From: Tenacibaculum sp. SG-28 | GTDB lineage: Bacteria; Bacteroidota; Bacteroidia; Flavobacteriales; Flavobacteriaceae | NCBI RefSeq assembly: GCF_002954385.1 | Contig: NZ_MQVY01000004.1 | Coordinates: 159,566-223,565, forward strand | Length of the DNA: 64,000 nucleotides | Direction: 5' to 3' | Shown here: positions 10,673 to 19,601 of the stretch, one piece after another | How the letters are laid out: each line of letters begins with the position of its first letter | Position numbering within the stretch: the stretch's first letter is position 1 | The notes under the pieces: model-generated | What the model saw: only the letters and a program-made list of their open reading frames with translations | The model's database searches: none | Told to the model about the DNA's origin: nothing | Program-made: the position numbers and the translations under genes

Positions 10673-11521
10673 TTATAAATCTCTCTTTTTTAACAGAAAA
10701 AATGAAAAATAAATAAAAATACTCGTCCAAATTAAAACGATTATTATATTTAAAAATCCAACAGAATAATCTTTTGTGATTTCCTCCCCAATTTGATTCG
10801 CAACAGATTTTACGGCGCCTAGTCTTGAAATAGGCTCTTTAATTAAATTAGACATGGCTTCTAAGGGTAGAAATTGCATAATTTTATCCACAGCTTCTTG
10901 GGTTCCGGATTGAAGATCCCTAAACTTCCAAAAAAGATATCCTTTAAAAATACTTTCTATGAATAACCATACAACCATCGCCGCAACTGCAAAAGCAGAT
11001 CTTTTAATTAAAATTCCAAAAAATAAGCCAAAAGAGAAGAAGCAAACTAGTTTTAAAAAAAAGGCTACCAAATATTCTAAATCTGAAAAGATGATGGTTA
11101 ATTCATTAAAATCGGAATAAATTAAACCCAAAATTAAGGATACAACAAATACAAAAACAGTAGATAAAAATGCTAGTACCACCACTGCATAAAACTTAGA
11201 TAGGATAAATTCCCTTTTACTAAGGCCATCGATTAGGTTCTGTTTTAAGGTTTTGTAGCTATATTCGTTTGCCATCATCGAGACAATTACGAGAAGTAAA
11301 AAGAATTTAAAAATAGCGGCTACATAGGTATTGAAGTGCCAAATGTAGGGGAAGTTAAATATTCCTTGGTCGGCCAAATGAAACTTAATCGGTCCAATAT
11401 CAAATTTGATGGCGGCAATTAAAGCTATCGAGGCTAATAGCGCAAAATAGATTATAATAAGTGCTTTGCTAGCTTTGTTGTGTTTTAATTTATAAAGCTC
11501 AATGTTTAATAGTCTAATCAT
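10673..11521 (-). CDS. ABC-2 type transporter permease
   Basis: This 282-residue integral membrane protein has about six hydrophobic segments and an N-terminus (MIRLLNIELYKLKHNK) typical of ABC-2 permeases of the BcrB/NatB kind. It starts 14 bases after the ATPase gene upstream on the same strand, so the two form a one-ATPase, one-permease exporter. The substrate cannot be read from sequence. The adjacent two-component system is a plausible but unproven regulator, because a terminator-like hairpin separates them. Confidence 0.85.
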   Translation of the reverse strand: MIRLLNIELYKLKHNKASKALIIIYFALLASIALIAAIKFDIGPIKFHLADQGIFNFPYIWHFNTYVAAIFKFFLLLVIVSMMANEYSYKTLKQNLIDGLSKREFILSKFYAVVVLAFLSTVFVFVVSLILGLIYSDFNELTIIFSDLEYLVAFFLKLVCFFSFGLFFGILIKRSAFAVAAMVVWLFIESIFKGYLFWKFRDLQSGTQEAVDKIMQFLPLEAMSNLIKEPISRLGAVKSVANQIGEEITKDYSVGFLNIIIVLIWTSIFIYFSFFLLKKRDL

Positions 11522-11535
11522 AGTAAAGAGAAGTG

Positions 11536-12432
11536 TTAATTTTTGGTGAGATCTAAAAACTGTTGCTCAAGACTTGGTTTTCGTTTTACCAAATGGGAAA
11601 TCGTAATTTCGTTTTCAAATAAATAGGTATTCAATGCAGATGCAGGCGTATCATTTTCCAGATGGACAATTATTAAATCCTCTTCTGTGCTAATACTTGC
11701 TGTCTCGGGATAATTTTTTAAAGCCTTTATCAGACGTTCTTTATTTCCATCTGTCTTTACTTCTATTATTCCATTCGAGGCAACCATTGTCTCTACCTTT
11801 CCACTGTATAATTTTTCTCCTTTTCTAAGAACAATTACATGAGAACACACTTTTTCAACTTCGTCTAATAAATGCGAAGCTAAGAGAATCGTTGTGCCAT
11901 TTTTTGCGATTTTTTTAATAATTTCTCTTATTTCATGTATTCCCTGAGGATCTAATCCATTCGTGGGTTCATCTAGTATTAAGATTTCAGGGTCGTTTAA
12001 AAGTGCAGAAGCTATAGCTAAGCGTTGCTTCATACCTAAAGAGTAGGTTTTGAATTTATCGTTTTTCCTATCCAACAAATTTACGACTGCTAATTTTTTT
12101 TCGATATTATTTGTGTCTACTCCTTTAATATGACAAATTAATTCCAAATTTTGGTGGGCAGACATGTACGGATAGAAATTAGGGCGTTCGATAATTGCAC
12201 CTACTTTCTTCAATGCTTCGTGGGTTGATAAATTACCATTAAACCAGCTAAATGAGCCTGAAGTTTTATTAACAACATTTAATATGATTCCCAGAGTTGT
12301 AGATTTTCCGCTTCCATTAGGTCCTAAAATTCCATAGATATTACCCTTTTCAATAGTGAAAGTTAAGTCCTTTATCGCTTGTATTTTGCCGTAATTTTTA
12401 TGTAAGTTTTGTATGGTTAAAATTGTTTCCAA
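11536..12432 (-). CDS. ABC transporter ATP-binding protein (BcrA/NatA type)
   Basis: The 298-residue ATPase carries Walker A GPNGSGKST, the signature YSLGMKQR, Walker B ILILDEPTNGLDPQG and an H-loop in LLASHLLDEVEKVC. A ~75-residue C-terminal extension is typical of ABC-2 exporter ATPases. It would power export through the membrane protein encoded directly downstream. Candidate substrates in this family are peptides, antibiotics or ions; none is indicated here. Confidence 0.92.
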   Translation of the reverse strand: METILTIQNLHKNYGKIQAIKDLTFTIEKGNIYGILGPNGSGKSTTLGIILNVVNKTSGSFSWFNGNLSTHEALKKVGAIIERPNFYPYMSAHQNLELICHIKGVDTNNIEKKLAVVNLLDRKNDKFKTYSLGMKQRLAIASALLNDPEILILDEPTNGLDPQGIHEIREIIKKIAKNGTTILLASHLLDEVEKVCSHVIVLRKGEKLYSGKVETMVASNGIIEVKTDGNKERLIKALKNYPETASISTEEDLIIVHLENDTPASALNTYLFENEITISHLVKRKPSLEQQFLDLTKN

Positions 12433-12487
12433 GTTTTTCCTTTTAGTTGATTATGCAATTAAGACGCTTTAAAGTTATTTTTGTTAC

Positions 12488-12520
12488 AAAAAAACTCCCG
12501 GAAGATACTGGAAGTTTTTT
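12488..12520 (-). terminator. Probable terminator after the response regulator
   Basis: On the minus strand ACTTCC pairs with GGGAGT (one G-T wobble), flanked by an A run before and a T run after. It lies between the response regulator stop and the ABC ATPase start, separating the two-component operon from the transporter. Confidence 0.6.
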
Positions 12521-12540
12521 GATTTTGCTTAGAGATTGTT

Positions 12541-13239
12541 TTAGTTTTTGTCGATTAATCTAAATCCTTCTCCGTGAATGTTAAGGATTTCAACATTTTC
12601 GTCACTCTTTAGGTACTTTCTCAATTTAGCAATATAAACATCCATGCTTCTTGAGGTAAAATAATTATCATCTCGCCAAATTTTTGTTAGCGCTAGTTCT
12701 CTTGGCATCAAGTCGTTTTTGTGAATAGCAAGCATTCGCAGTAGTTTACTCTCTTTGGGAGATAATTTTTGTGGTTCTTGTCCTTTATACGACAAATGGC
12801 GCAATTTAGAGTTAAAATCAAAAGCACCAATTTTAAATTCAAATTCTTTACTTTCTGTAGATTTTTCTCCTTCTTTTCTTTGTAAAATAGCCTTTATTTT
12901 ATGAAGTAAAACTTCAGAGTCAAAGGGTTTGTTTAAATAGTCGTCAGCACCTACTTGGTATCCTCTTAAAACGTCTTCTTTTAAGGTTTTAGCAGTTAAG
13001 AAAATGATGGGTATTTCTTTGTTGGTAGTTCGAATATCTTCTGCAAGAGAAAAGCCATCTTTACGAGGCATCATTACATCAAGAATACACAAGTCATAGT
13101 CTGAGTTTTTGAACATGATTAGTCCGTCAATACCATCTTTAGCATGCGTGACATTATAGTCATTTAATGCTAAATAATCTTTAAGTACTGTTCCGAAATT
13201 TGGGTCGTCCTCAACTAATAGAATTTTTTTGCTTCCCAT
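12541..13239 (-). CDS. OmpR-family response regulator (RprY-like)
   Basis: The 232-residue regulator has an N-terminal receiver domain with the acidic pair EDD at 10-12, phospho-acceptor D54 in ILDVMMPRKDGF and the conserved Lys in FLTAKT. A C-terminal winged-helix DNA-binding domain (about 130-230) contains LSPKESKLL and SRSMDVYIAKLRKYL. It lies 12 bases after the histidine kinase gene, so they form one operon and a cognate pair. The pair resembles RprX/RprY of Bacteroidota; target genes are not evident. Confidence 0.93.
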   Translation of the reverse strand: MGSKKILLVEDDPNFGTVLKDYLALNDYNVTHAKDGIDGLIMFKNSDYDLCILDVMMPRKDGFSLAEDIRTTNKEIPIIFLTAKTLKEDVLRGYQVGADDYLNKPFDSEVLLHKIKAILQRKEGEKSTESKEFEFKIGAFDFNSKLRHLSYKGQEPQKLSPKESKLLRMLAIHKNDLMPRELALTKIWRDDNYFTSRSMDVYIAKLRKYLKSDENVEILNIHGEGFRLIDKN

Positions 13240-13251
13240 TGTATTGTAATT

Positions 13252-14820
13252 TTAAATTAATGGTAATTTTATAGTAAATGTACTTCCTTTACTTTTTTCA
13301 CTTTCAACGTGCACAGTTCCATGATGATTGTCTATGATTTCTTTTACATAGGCAAGCCCTAAACCATGTCCCTTTACATTATGAATATTCCCTTTATGTT
13401 CTCGATAAAATTTATCAAAAACATACTTTTGAGCATTTCTACTCATTCCGATTCCGTTGTCTTTAATCTTGATAATTAAATATTTATTAGTGTTTTCTGT
13501 TGTAACCTCTATTTTAGGTTTGCCTTCTGAGTATTTTATGGCATTTTCTAACATGTTAACCATGACGTTGGTAAGGTGAAATTGATTGCCTAATATGGCA
13601 GCGGAATTTGCGTTTAAATTTGTCGTAATGGTTCCGTCGACATTCTTAATAAGAAGCTCGACGTGCTCGATAGCCTCTTCAATAATCTCATGACCATCCT
13701 CAGGGCTTTTACTGATATCAATTTGATTTTTCTCTAGTTTTGAAATTCGCAAAACATTTTCCACTTGCCCATGCATGCGTTTGTTTTCGTCACGAATCAT
13801 TTTAACATATCTTATTATTTTTTCTTGGTCGCTAATTATTTTTGGATTTTTTATGGCGTCAAGAGCAAGATTGATTGTTGCGATTGGTGTTTTAAACTCA
13901 TGGGTCATGTTATTGATAAAATCTGTTTTTATTTCGGATATTTTTTTCTGTCTTACTAATTGGTACAGAGAAATAGAAAATGCAGCAATAATTATTCCAA
14001 TAAATAACAAAGACAATAATAAGATCTTCCACATCCCAGAAAGTAAACTTTCACTCTTGTTAGGGAATTTCAAATACAATTTATATTTGCTATTTCCTTC
14101 GTCGTTTTCCAATAGTGGATAGTAATAGTTGTCGTTGGGTTGGATATTAAAGTATCCTGATTTTAAAGGAGTTGCAAGACCGTCTTCGTATACTCCATAT
14201 TTGAATTCTTGAGTAATATTTCTTTTAGAAAGTTCTTCTTTTAGGGTTTTGTTTAATTCATTGTTACTGATTCTTTGGTATATTGGTGTGTGAATTTTAC
14301 TCTGCCTGAAAACCTCTTCCAATTGTTGTTGAAACAGTTTGTCAAAAGTTTTGTAAGTAGAAAAACTATTTTCTTCGATAAAACTTTTGAAATCTTTGTT
14401 TTTGGATGAAATTACTTTAGAAAAATAAACATCTTCTTTACCAGAAAACTTTTTAATTAAAATGGTGTCATTGTTTATAAAATCTGTCGGAATTTTAAAG
14501 TTTTCCTCTAAAATTGTACTGCCAAACGTGAACTTTTCTTTGTTCGTAGTGTCTATACGTTGAAATAAGTAGTTTTTTATTTCTGCGGTGGATCTTAGTT
14601 TATTGTCTTTTAGAAAAGATTCATGATTTAACAAAAATTCTTTGTATTCTCGTTCTTTTATACGTTCTGAAGTTTTTGCTAAGGCGATGGTAACATCGTT
14701 GTCAAACTGTTGTTGTTTAGTTTTAATTGCATCTTTAATCCAATACAGTTGCACTGATATAATACCAATCAGTGAAATACTCATCAAAACAACTATGGTT
14801 ATAAATATTCTTTTAGCCAT
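13252..14820 (-). CDS. Sensor histidine kinase (RprX-like)
   Basis: The 522 residues have a transmembrane helix near residues 7-27, a ~230-residue periplasmic sensing region, and a second helix near 262-283. The HisKA domain follows, with H307 in MTHEFKTPIATI as the likely phosphorylated histidine. The HATPase domain carries the N box (NMLENAIKYS), G1 (DNGIGMS), F box (VFDKFYREHKG) and G2 (GHGLGLAYVKEI). No HAMP domain is obvious. It is the first gene of the kinase-regulator operon and has its own -7 box. Confidence 0.94.
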   Translation of the reverse strand: MAKRIFITIVVLMSISLIGIISVQLYWIKDAIKTKQQQFDNDVTIALAKTSERIKEREYKEFLLNHESFLKDNKLRSTAEIKNYLFQRIDTTNKEKFTFGSTILEENFKIPTDFINNDTILIKKFSGKEDVYFSKVISSKNKDFKSFIEENSFSTYKTFDKLFQQQLEEVFRQSKIHTPIYQRISNNELNKTLKEELSKRNITQEFKYGVYEDGLATPLKSGYFNIQPNDNYYYPLLENDEGNSKYKLYLKFPNKSESLLSGMWKILLLSLLFIGIIIAAFSISLYQLVRQKKISEIKTDFINNMTHEFKTPIATINLALDAIKNPKIISDQEKIIRYVKMIRDENKRMHGQVENVLRISKLEKNQIDISKSPEDGHEIIEEAIEHVELLIKNVDGTITTNLNANSAAILGNQFHLTNVMVNMLENAIKYSEGKPKIEVTTENTNKYLIIKIKDNGIGMSRNAQKYVFDKFYREHKGNIHNVKGHGLGLAYVKEIIDNHHGTVHVESEKSKGSTFTIKLPLI

Positions 14821-14824
14821 TTCT

Positions 14825-14832
14825 CAAAAGTA
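14825..14832 (-). promoter_or_regulatory. -7 promoter box for the kinase-regulator operon
   Basis: On the minus strand TACTTTTG fits TAnnTTTG and ends 4 bases before the kinase ATG. No convincing -33 box is seen. Confidence 0.4.
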
Positions 14833-14929
14833 AATTATTAAAACGAACTATATTTTTGTTTTAACGTAGATTAACAATTTTGTTTCAAAATTAAGTATTT
14901 TTTAAGAAAAAACATAGAATAATCGCAAA

Positions 14930-15520
14930 TTACTTTTTGTTTTTCGTTAAAATATTATGAATTTTTAAAACTGAATCCGCTGTTTCATTTATGTTTATGT
15001 TGGAGATAATGTAGTTAGATTGTAGGGTCTTTTTTTTCTCACTCCATTGGTTGTGCATTCTCTGTAAAACTTCTTTTCGGGTGCTGTCATCTCTTTTCAT
15101 AACGCGCAGTATCCTATCTTCTAAAGGAGCAGTTACGGTAATTATTTTATCGCATAGTGCTTGGCTGTTGTTTTCAAACAATATTGCATTTTCATATATT
15201 ATGTATGTTTTGGAACTATTCATTGTTACAAAACGCTGAAAATGGTTATGTACTTCGGGATGTACAATAGCATTTAATTTCGCTAGTCTTTGCTTATTAT
15301 TAAAAACGATTTTTGCGAGGTGTTTTCGTTGTAGTTCGTTGTTTTGAAAACAAGCCTCTCCAAATTCTGCAATTAATTTAGTTTTGATAATTTCTGAGGA
15401 GTGCATCAATTTTTTTGCTTCCAAATCGGCGATGTAAATAGCTACATTTTTATTTTTAGAAAATAATTTTGCTACTGTCGATTTTCCGGTACCGATTCCA
15501 CCTGTTAACCCTATAACCAT
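14930..15520 (-). CDS. coaE: Dephospho-CoA kinase
   Basis: CoaE phosphorylates dephospho-CoA to CoA, the last step of coenzyme A synthesis, in the cytoplasm. The 196-residue protein begins with the P-loop GLTGGIGTGKS (residues 4-14), followed by ADLEAKKLM and the conserved AIVHPEVH region. Its start codon overlaps the stop of the upstream YbbR-domain gene by one base (TAATG), so the two are translationally coupled. Confidence 0.95.
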   Translation of the reverse strand: MVIGLTGGIGTGKSTVAKLFSKNKNVAIYIADLEAKKLMHSSEIIKTKLIAEFGEACFQNNELQRKHLAKIVFNNKQRLAKLNAIVHPEVHNHFQRFVTMNSSKTYIIYENAILFENNSQALCDKIITVTAPLEDRILRVMKRDDSTRKEVLQRMHNQWSEKKKTLQSNYIISNININETADSVLKIHNILTKNKK

Positions 15521-16440
15521 TATCTATGAATTAAAAAGTCTATTTTCTCCGGTAGAATTCGTACTGAGGATACCAATGTAGATTTACTTTCAACTTTAGG
15601 AATCAAATAAGGAACTTGTTCTTTTTTAATTTCCTGATAATCGCAAAATACATAAAAGGATTCGCTGTTTATTTTACCGAAGTTTTGGAGTCCAACCTTG
15701 AAAGTTACCTTCACTGTGTTTGGGTAAATATTAATCTTTTCTTCTTTTGGTAGGTTTATAATGGTAACCGGTAACTCTAAAGTTCCTTCTGTATATCGAT
15801 CCACATATAAATCCATTGTAACGGATTCTATAGATGTTCGAATATTTTCTGGAATGTCTAATGGGATATTTTTCGTTGTATTTGAGGCAATGTTTTTAAT
15901 TTCTATTTTTTTTGTAGGTATGGCTTTTAAATCTCTCAGTGCCATGTCCGTTCCGGATACTGTTATAGAGTCTGGGGATACCTGTACGGGTTTTGTTAAA
16001 TCAAATCCTTTTGTAAAGGTAGTAGTGATTTTTGCTTCTATTGGCAACTTTTTACTTTGTAACTCTTGAATGTTGAAAATAATAGAGTCTTTAGTAATAG
16101 AAACTAATTGCAATCCGGATAGTAATTCTTTTTGTATGTTTGATTTATAGTTGTTACACAGCAGGAAATAATAGTTTTCCGATCTTTTTTTTAAGTCTTT
16201 TAAATCAAAGGAAATTTTTTCTCTTGAAAAATTGGCAATAATTAATTTGAATCCAGTTCCGGTAACATTCAATGTTAATTCCTCCGGAGGTGTATTTATG
16301 ATTACTTTATTAGCAGCAATATTATTATATGCCACAGCTACATTTACTGTAGTGGTGTATTCTTTGGAAAGATTAATGAGTAACCAAAATAATAAAGCGG
16401 CTAACAAAAAGCCAAAGAAAGACTGTGGTATTTTTATCAT
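15520..16440 (-). CDS. YbbR (CdaR)-like domain protein
   Basis: One N-terminal membrane helix (about residues 5-22, FFGFLLAALLFWLLINL) is followed by an extracytoplasmic region of repeated YbbR-type beta domains (e.g. LELPVTIINLP). ATG at 16440 is preferred; an upstream TTG at 16449 would add three residues. In Firmicutes, YbbR/CdaR controls the diadenylate cyclase CdaA. No cdaA is next to this gene, so a c-di-AMP role is only possible here. It is coupled to coaE downstream. Confidence 0.85.
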   Translation of the reverse strand: MIKIPQSFFGFLLAALLFWLLINLSKEYTTTVNVAVAYNNIAANKVIINTPPEELTLNVTGTGFKLIIANFSREKISFDLKDLKKRSENYYFLLCNNYKSNIQKELLSGLQLVSITKDSIIFNIQELQSKKLPIEAKITTTFTKGFDLTKPVQVSPDSITVSGTDMALRDLKAIPTKKIEIKNIASNTTKNIPLDIPENIRTSIESVTMDLYVDRYTEGTLELPVTIINLPKEEKINIYPNTVKVTFKVGLQNFGKINSESFYVFCDYQEIKKEQVPYLIPKVESKSTLVSSVRILPEKIDFLIHR

Positions 16441-16473
16441 TGTTGCCAAAAGAAAACTTTAATTTTCAGAATA

Positions 16474-16499
16474 AAAAAGTGAGGCAAAGCTCACTTTTT
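16474..16499 (-). terminator. Terminator-like hairpin between yajC and the YbbR gene
   Basis: AAAAAGTGAG (16474-16483) pairs with CTCACTTTTT (16490-16499) around a 6-base loop. It lies in the 94-base gap between the yajC stop and the YbbR start and may end or attenuate the nusB-yajC transcript. Confidence 0.7.
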
Positions 16500-16534
16500 G
16501 GGTTGTTATTTTTTTTCGGTGTTGTATTTTTTAC

Positions 16535-16810
16535 TCAATCTAACGAAATAGCAGAACGTTCAAATTTGATTTTTCCAGCACCAGTTTCTAGGGTTATGGT
16601 ATTATCGTTATCATTTATTTCCACAATTTTTCCATGAATACCACTTGAAGTTATCACTTTTGTGCCTTTCTTTATGGAAGATTGAAATTCTTTTTCTTTT
16701 TTTTGACGCTTCATTTGCGGACGTATCATAAAAAAATAGAGAACACCAAGCATTAAAATAAATGGTGCAAAATCTAAAATACCGCCAGCTTGTAAAAAAA
16801 TAGTTTGCAT
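16535..16810 (-). CDS. yajC: Preprotein translocase subunit YajC
   Basis: The 91-residue protein has a single N-terminal membrane helix (FAPFILMLGVLYFFMIRPQ) followed by the cytoplasmic motif RPQMKRQKKEKEFQ and a small beta domain (KGTKVITSSGIHGKIVEI), the exact layout of YajC. It associates with SecDF and YidC at the Sec translocon. It lies 12 bases downstream of the DUF1573 gene in an operon that starts with nusB. Confidence 0.95.
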   Translation of the reverse strand: MQTIFLQAGGILDFAPFILMLGVLYFFMIRPQMKRQKKEKEFQSSIKKGTKVITSSGIHGKIVEINDNDNTITLETGAGKIKFERSAISLD

Positions 16811-16822
16811 TAGTTAATGAAT

Positions 16823-17290
16823 TTATTGGATGGTTTTTGGAGTTACCATTCCCGTTATTTTTAAAATTTCTCTGCCTTTCTCCGTATTTGTTGTGAGTGT
16901 TACCGCTTTCGATTGTTTATTAGGTTTTCCATTGGTGTTAAAACTAACTTTTATTTCTTTGGTTTCTCCCGGAGCTATAGCCTCTTTAGGCCACTCTGGT
17001 ACGGTACAGCCACAAGTTGATGTAGCATCTGATATTATAAGATCTGATTTCCCGTCATTGGTTATGGTAAAAGTAGTTTTTACAATTTCTCCTTCTGGAA
17101 CCTTACCGAAATCAAAAACTTCTTTGTCAAATTTTGCGATTGGAGAACCAATATTTATTTGACTATCTCTTTTTTCGGCTTGAATTAGATTCTCTTTTTT
17201 TACTTTTGAAGCAGCATTACCCTCTTTACAAGAAACAGGTAGTGTTAAAAAACCCCCTGCTAGTATCGCAATGATTATTGTTCTTTTCAT
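16823..17290 (-). CDS. DUF1573 domain lipoprotein
   Basis: The 155-residue protein has a lipoprotein signal (lipobox LPVSC, residues 17-21) followed by a DUF1573/ASH-like beta domain (FDFGKVPEGEIVKTTFTI, STCGCTVPEWPKEAIAPGE). The family is abundant in Bacteroidota envelopes and has no defined activity. It sits between nusB and yajC, a common arrangement in flavobacteria. Confidence 0.9.
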   Translation of the reverse strand: MKRTIIIAILAGGFLTLPVSCKEGNAASKVKKENLIQAEKRDSQINIGSPIAKFDKEVFDFGKVPEGEIVKTTFTITNDGKSDLIISDATSTCGCTVPEWPKEAIAPGETKEIKVSFNTNGKPNKQSKAVTLTTNTEKGREILKITGMVTPKTIQ

Positions 17291-17323
17291 GATTCGTGTA
17301 ATTTGTGTAAATGTAATAATAAA

Positions 17324-18260
17324 TTATAATAGACCTCTTCCAATTTTCACCATTGTATTGGATGCGAGGTATTCTTTTGCGAGTTTATCTAAAACGCCAT
17401 TTATAAAATATCCACTCTTATTGGTAGAATAGTCTTTGGCTAATTCTATGTATTCGTTGATCGTCACACGACTTGGAATGGATGGGAAATGTAAAAATTC
17501 AGTAATAGCCATTTTGATTAAAATCATGTCTACATCTGCAATTCGATCGCTTTCCCAATTTGGGGTCTTGTTTTTTATGTCGATATCGTATTTGTGCTGG
17601 TTTAATACTGTTTTTTGAAACAACTCGGTAACAAACTTTTTATCGTCATCATCCTTGTATAAGGTGCCAAGTATAAATGGGTTTTTAACACTTTGTTTGT
17701 TAAGGGTTTTTAGAACCCATGTGTTTACAAAAGGCATATCGTCTACCCAAGAAATCATTTTATCTTCAAAATAATCTGCTAATTTTTCGTTAGGTGCGAT
17801 GATTTCACGGAAAAAATTTATTACGAAGCTTCTGTCTACATTATAAGAGTCCTCTACTGTATTCATATATTTAGCGTAGAGTTCGCTGTCTAATAATTCG
17901 TCGTAAATAATTTGGATGTACTTATCGTCTAATTCCCAATAATTAAGATGGTGTAGTGCAATGTAGCTTTCCAAGCTCACACTTTCGGATAAGATATGTA
18001 ATAGTCTATTGGATATAAATTTTGTGTTGGGGTTCAGGTCTTCCTTAGTAGCGAGCATTTTCTTTTTAGAAAGTTCAATTTTCTTCTTTGCTAATTTTTG
18101 AGTTTCAATTAATAGCTGCAGATTTAAAACGTATAGGTCGTACATTTTTGAATGCTATGCTTCAAAACTTTTCTTCTTTAGTAATGTCATCACTTAGTGA
18201 TTGTTGCATGGCATAAAGCGATTGCATTACTTTTACGCGAATATGTCTTCTGTTTATCAT
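17324..18260 (-). CDS. nusB: Transcription antitermination factor NusB (two frame breaks)
   Basis: NusB binds boxA RNA with NusE (S10) in antitermination complexes on rRNA operons. The start is the ATG at 18260 (MINRRHIRVKVMQSLY, the normal flavobacterial N-terminus), but the frame stops after EEKF. Adding one T to the minus-strand TTTT (plus 18164-18167) and one A to AAAAA (plus 18145-18149) restores EEKFLKHSIQKMYDLY and a ~312-residue protein of normal length. The uninterrupted part (18145-17324) contains the C-terminal RNA-binding fold (VTINEYIELAKDYS). Both lesions are one-base losses in homopolymers, so sequencing error is more likely than inactivation. It is the first gene of the nusB-DUF1573-yajC operon. 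Confidence 0.9.
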
Positions 18261-18272
18261 AGGAAAGAACTT

Positions 18273-18309
18273 TAAAAAAAAGAGCGATAGAAATTAATTC
18301 TAACGCTCT
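18273..18309 (-). terminator. Terminator of the leucine dehydrogenase gene
   Basis: AGAGCG-A-TAGAA pairs with TTCTA-A-CGCTCT around a TTAA loop (one A-A mismatch). On the minus strand it is followed by eight T. It ends a few bases before the nusB ATG. Confidence 0.85.
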
Positions 18310-18339
18310 GCAAAAGTAAAACTTTTATTAATTTTTAGC

Positions 18340-19440
18340 CTAATTATTTTGCTCTTTTTTGCGTTTGTCAATTCTAGATTGTGCGATATTAAAGGCAGCT
18401 CTATGGGTTGTAATATTTTCTTTTTCAGCCATAGTGAAGATGTCTAAAGTAGTATTGTAGATGTTTTCCGTTCTTTTAATACACTCTTTTTTATCGTATC
18501 CTACTAACTCCGCGTATACATTTATAATTCCTCCTGCATTAATTAAAAAATCAGGAGCATAGGCAATTCCCTTTTCTTGGAGTAATTTCCCGTGTTTTAT
18601 TTCATTAGCTAATTGGTTATTGGCGGCACCAGCAACAACTTTAGCTTGTAATTGTTTTATGGTTTCATCATTCAAAGTTGCTCCCAAAGCACAAGGCGCA
18701 TAAATATCGATGTCTAATCCGTAAATATCATTTCCAAGGACCACATTAGCATTGTATTTTTTACTCAATTCTTGTAACCTTTCTTCATTGATATCATTTA
18801 GAATTACTTGAGCACCCTCATCGGAAATATGCTTTACTAACGTTTCTCCTACATGACCAACCCCCTGCACCAAAACTTTTTTACCATCTAGATTATCTGT
18901 TCCGAATTTATATTTAGCAGCAGCCTTCATACCCATGTATACCCCGTAAGCTGTAATTGGCGATGGATTACCTGCTCCACCATTTGCTTCTGAGATACCA
19001 GTTACGTGCGGCGTTACCTCACGGATTATATCCATATCTCTCGTTTCCATTCCTACATCTTCCGCAGTAATGTATTTGCCGCTTAGAGAATTAACAAATT
19101 CTCCAAACCTACGCATTAATTTGTCGTTCTTTTGGGTTTTGGCATCTCCAATAATAACGGCTTTACCTCCTCCTAAATTTAGTCCTGTGATGGCTGATTT
19201 ATACGTCATTCCACGAGATAAACGTAATACGTCGTTTACCGCTTCCCATTCACTTTTGTATTGCCACATTCTAGTTCCTCCTAATGCAGGTCCTAAAGTT
19301 GTATTGTGAATACCAATTATTGCTTTTAAACCTGTATCTTCGTCATTACAAAAAACAATTTGTTCATGATTGTCGAAAGATAGTTGACCAAACACAGGGT
19401 CATTTTTTAGGTCTTTAGTTTCAATGATTTCTGATGTCAT
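18340..19440 (-). CDS. Leucine dehydrogenase (Glu/Leu/Phe/Val dehydrogenase family)
   Basis: The 366-residue enzyme catalyses NAD-dependent oxidative deamination of branched-chain amino acids. The dimerisation/substrate domain has PALGGTRMW, K81 in MTYKSA and catalytic K93 in LNLGGGKAVI. The NAD-binding domain has VQGVGHVGETL. Length and motifs match Bacillus-type leucine dehydrogenase. It is a single-gene unit divergent from an ABC exporter. An inverted repeat in its leader (TTTGGAG 19456-19462, CTCCAAA 19477-19483) could be an operator. Confidence 0.93.
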   Translation of the reverse strand: MTSEIIETKDLKNDPVFGQLSFDNHEQIVFCNDEDTGLKAIIGIHNTTLGPALGGTRMWQYKSEWEAVNDVLRLSRGMTYKSAITGLNLGGGKAVIIGDAKTQKNDKLMRRFGEFVNSLSGKYITAEDVGMETRDMDIIREVTPHVTGISEANGGAGNPSPITAYGVYMGMKAAAKYKFGTDNLDGKKVLVQGVGHVGETLVKHISDEGAQVILNDINEERLQELSKKYNANVVLGNDIYGLDIDIYAPCALGATLNDETIKQLQAKVVAGAANNQLANEIKHGKLLQEKGIAYAPDFLINAGGIINVYAELVGYDKKECIKRTENIYNTTLDIFTMAEKENITTHRAAFNIAQSRIDKRKKEQNN

Positions 19441-19601
19441 TTCTAATTAGTTTACTTTGGAGTGTTTTTGTATTATCTCCAAAAATTGCGCCGTAAAAAT
19501 ATGTAATTATTAAAACATAATCAAAAAAAGACATCATAATTATATTATTTTTAACAAGAGCAAGTGATTTATAAGAAGTTTTAAAAAAATAAGAATTTAG
19601 T

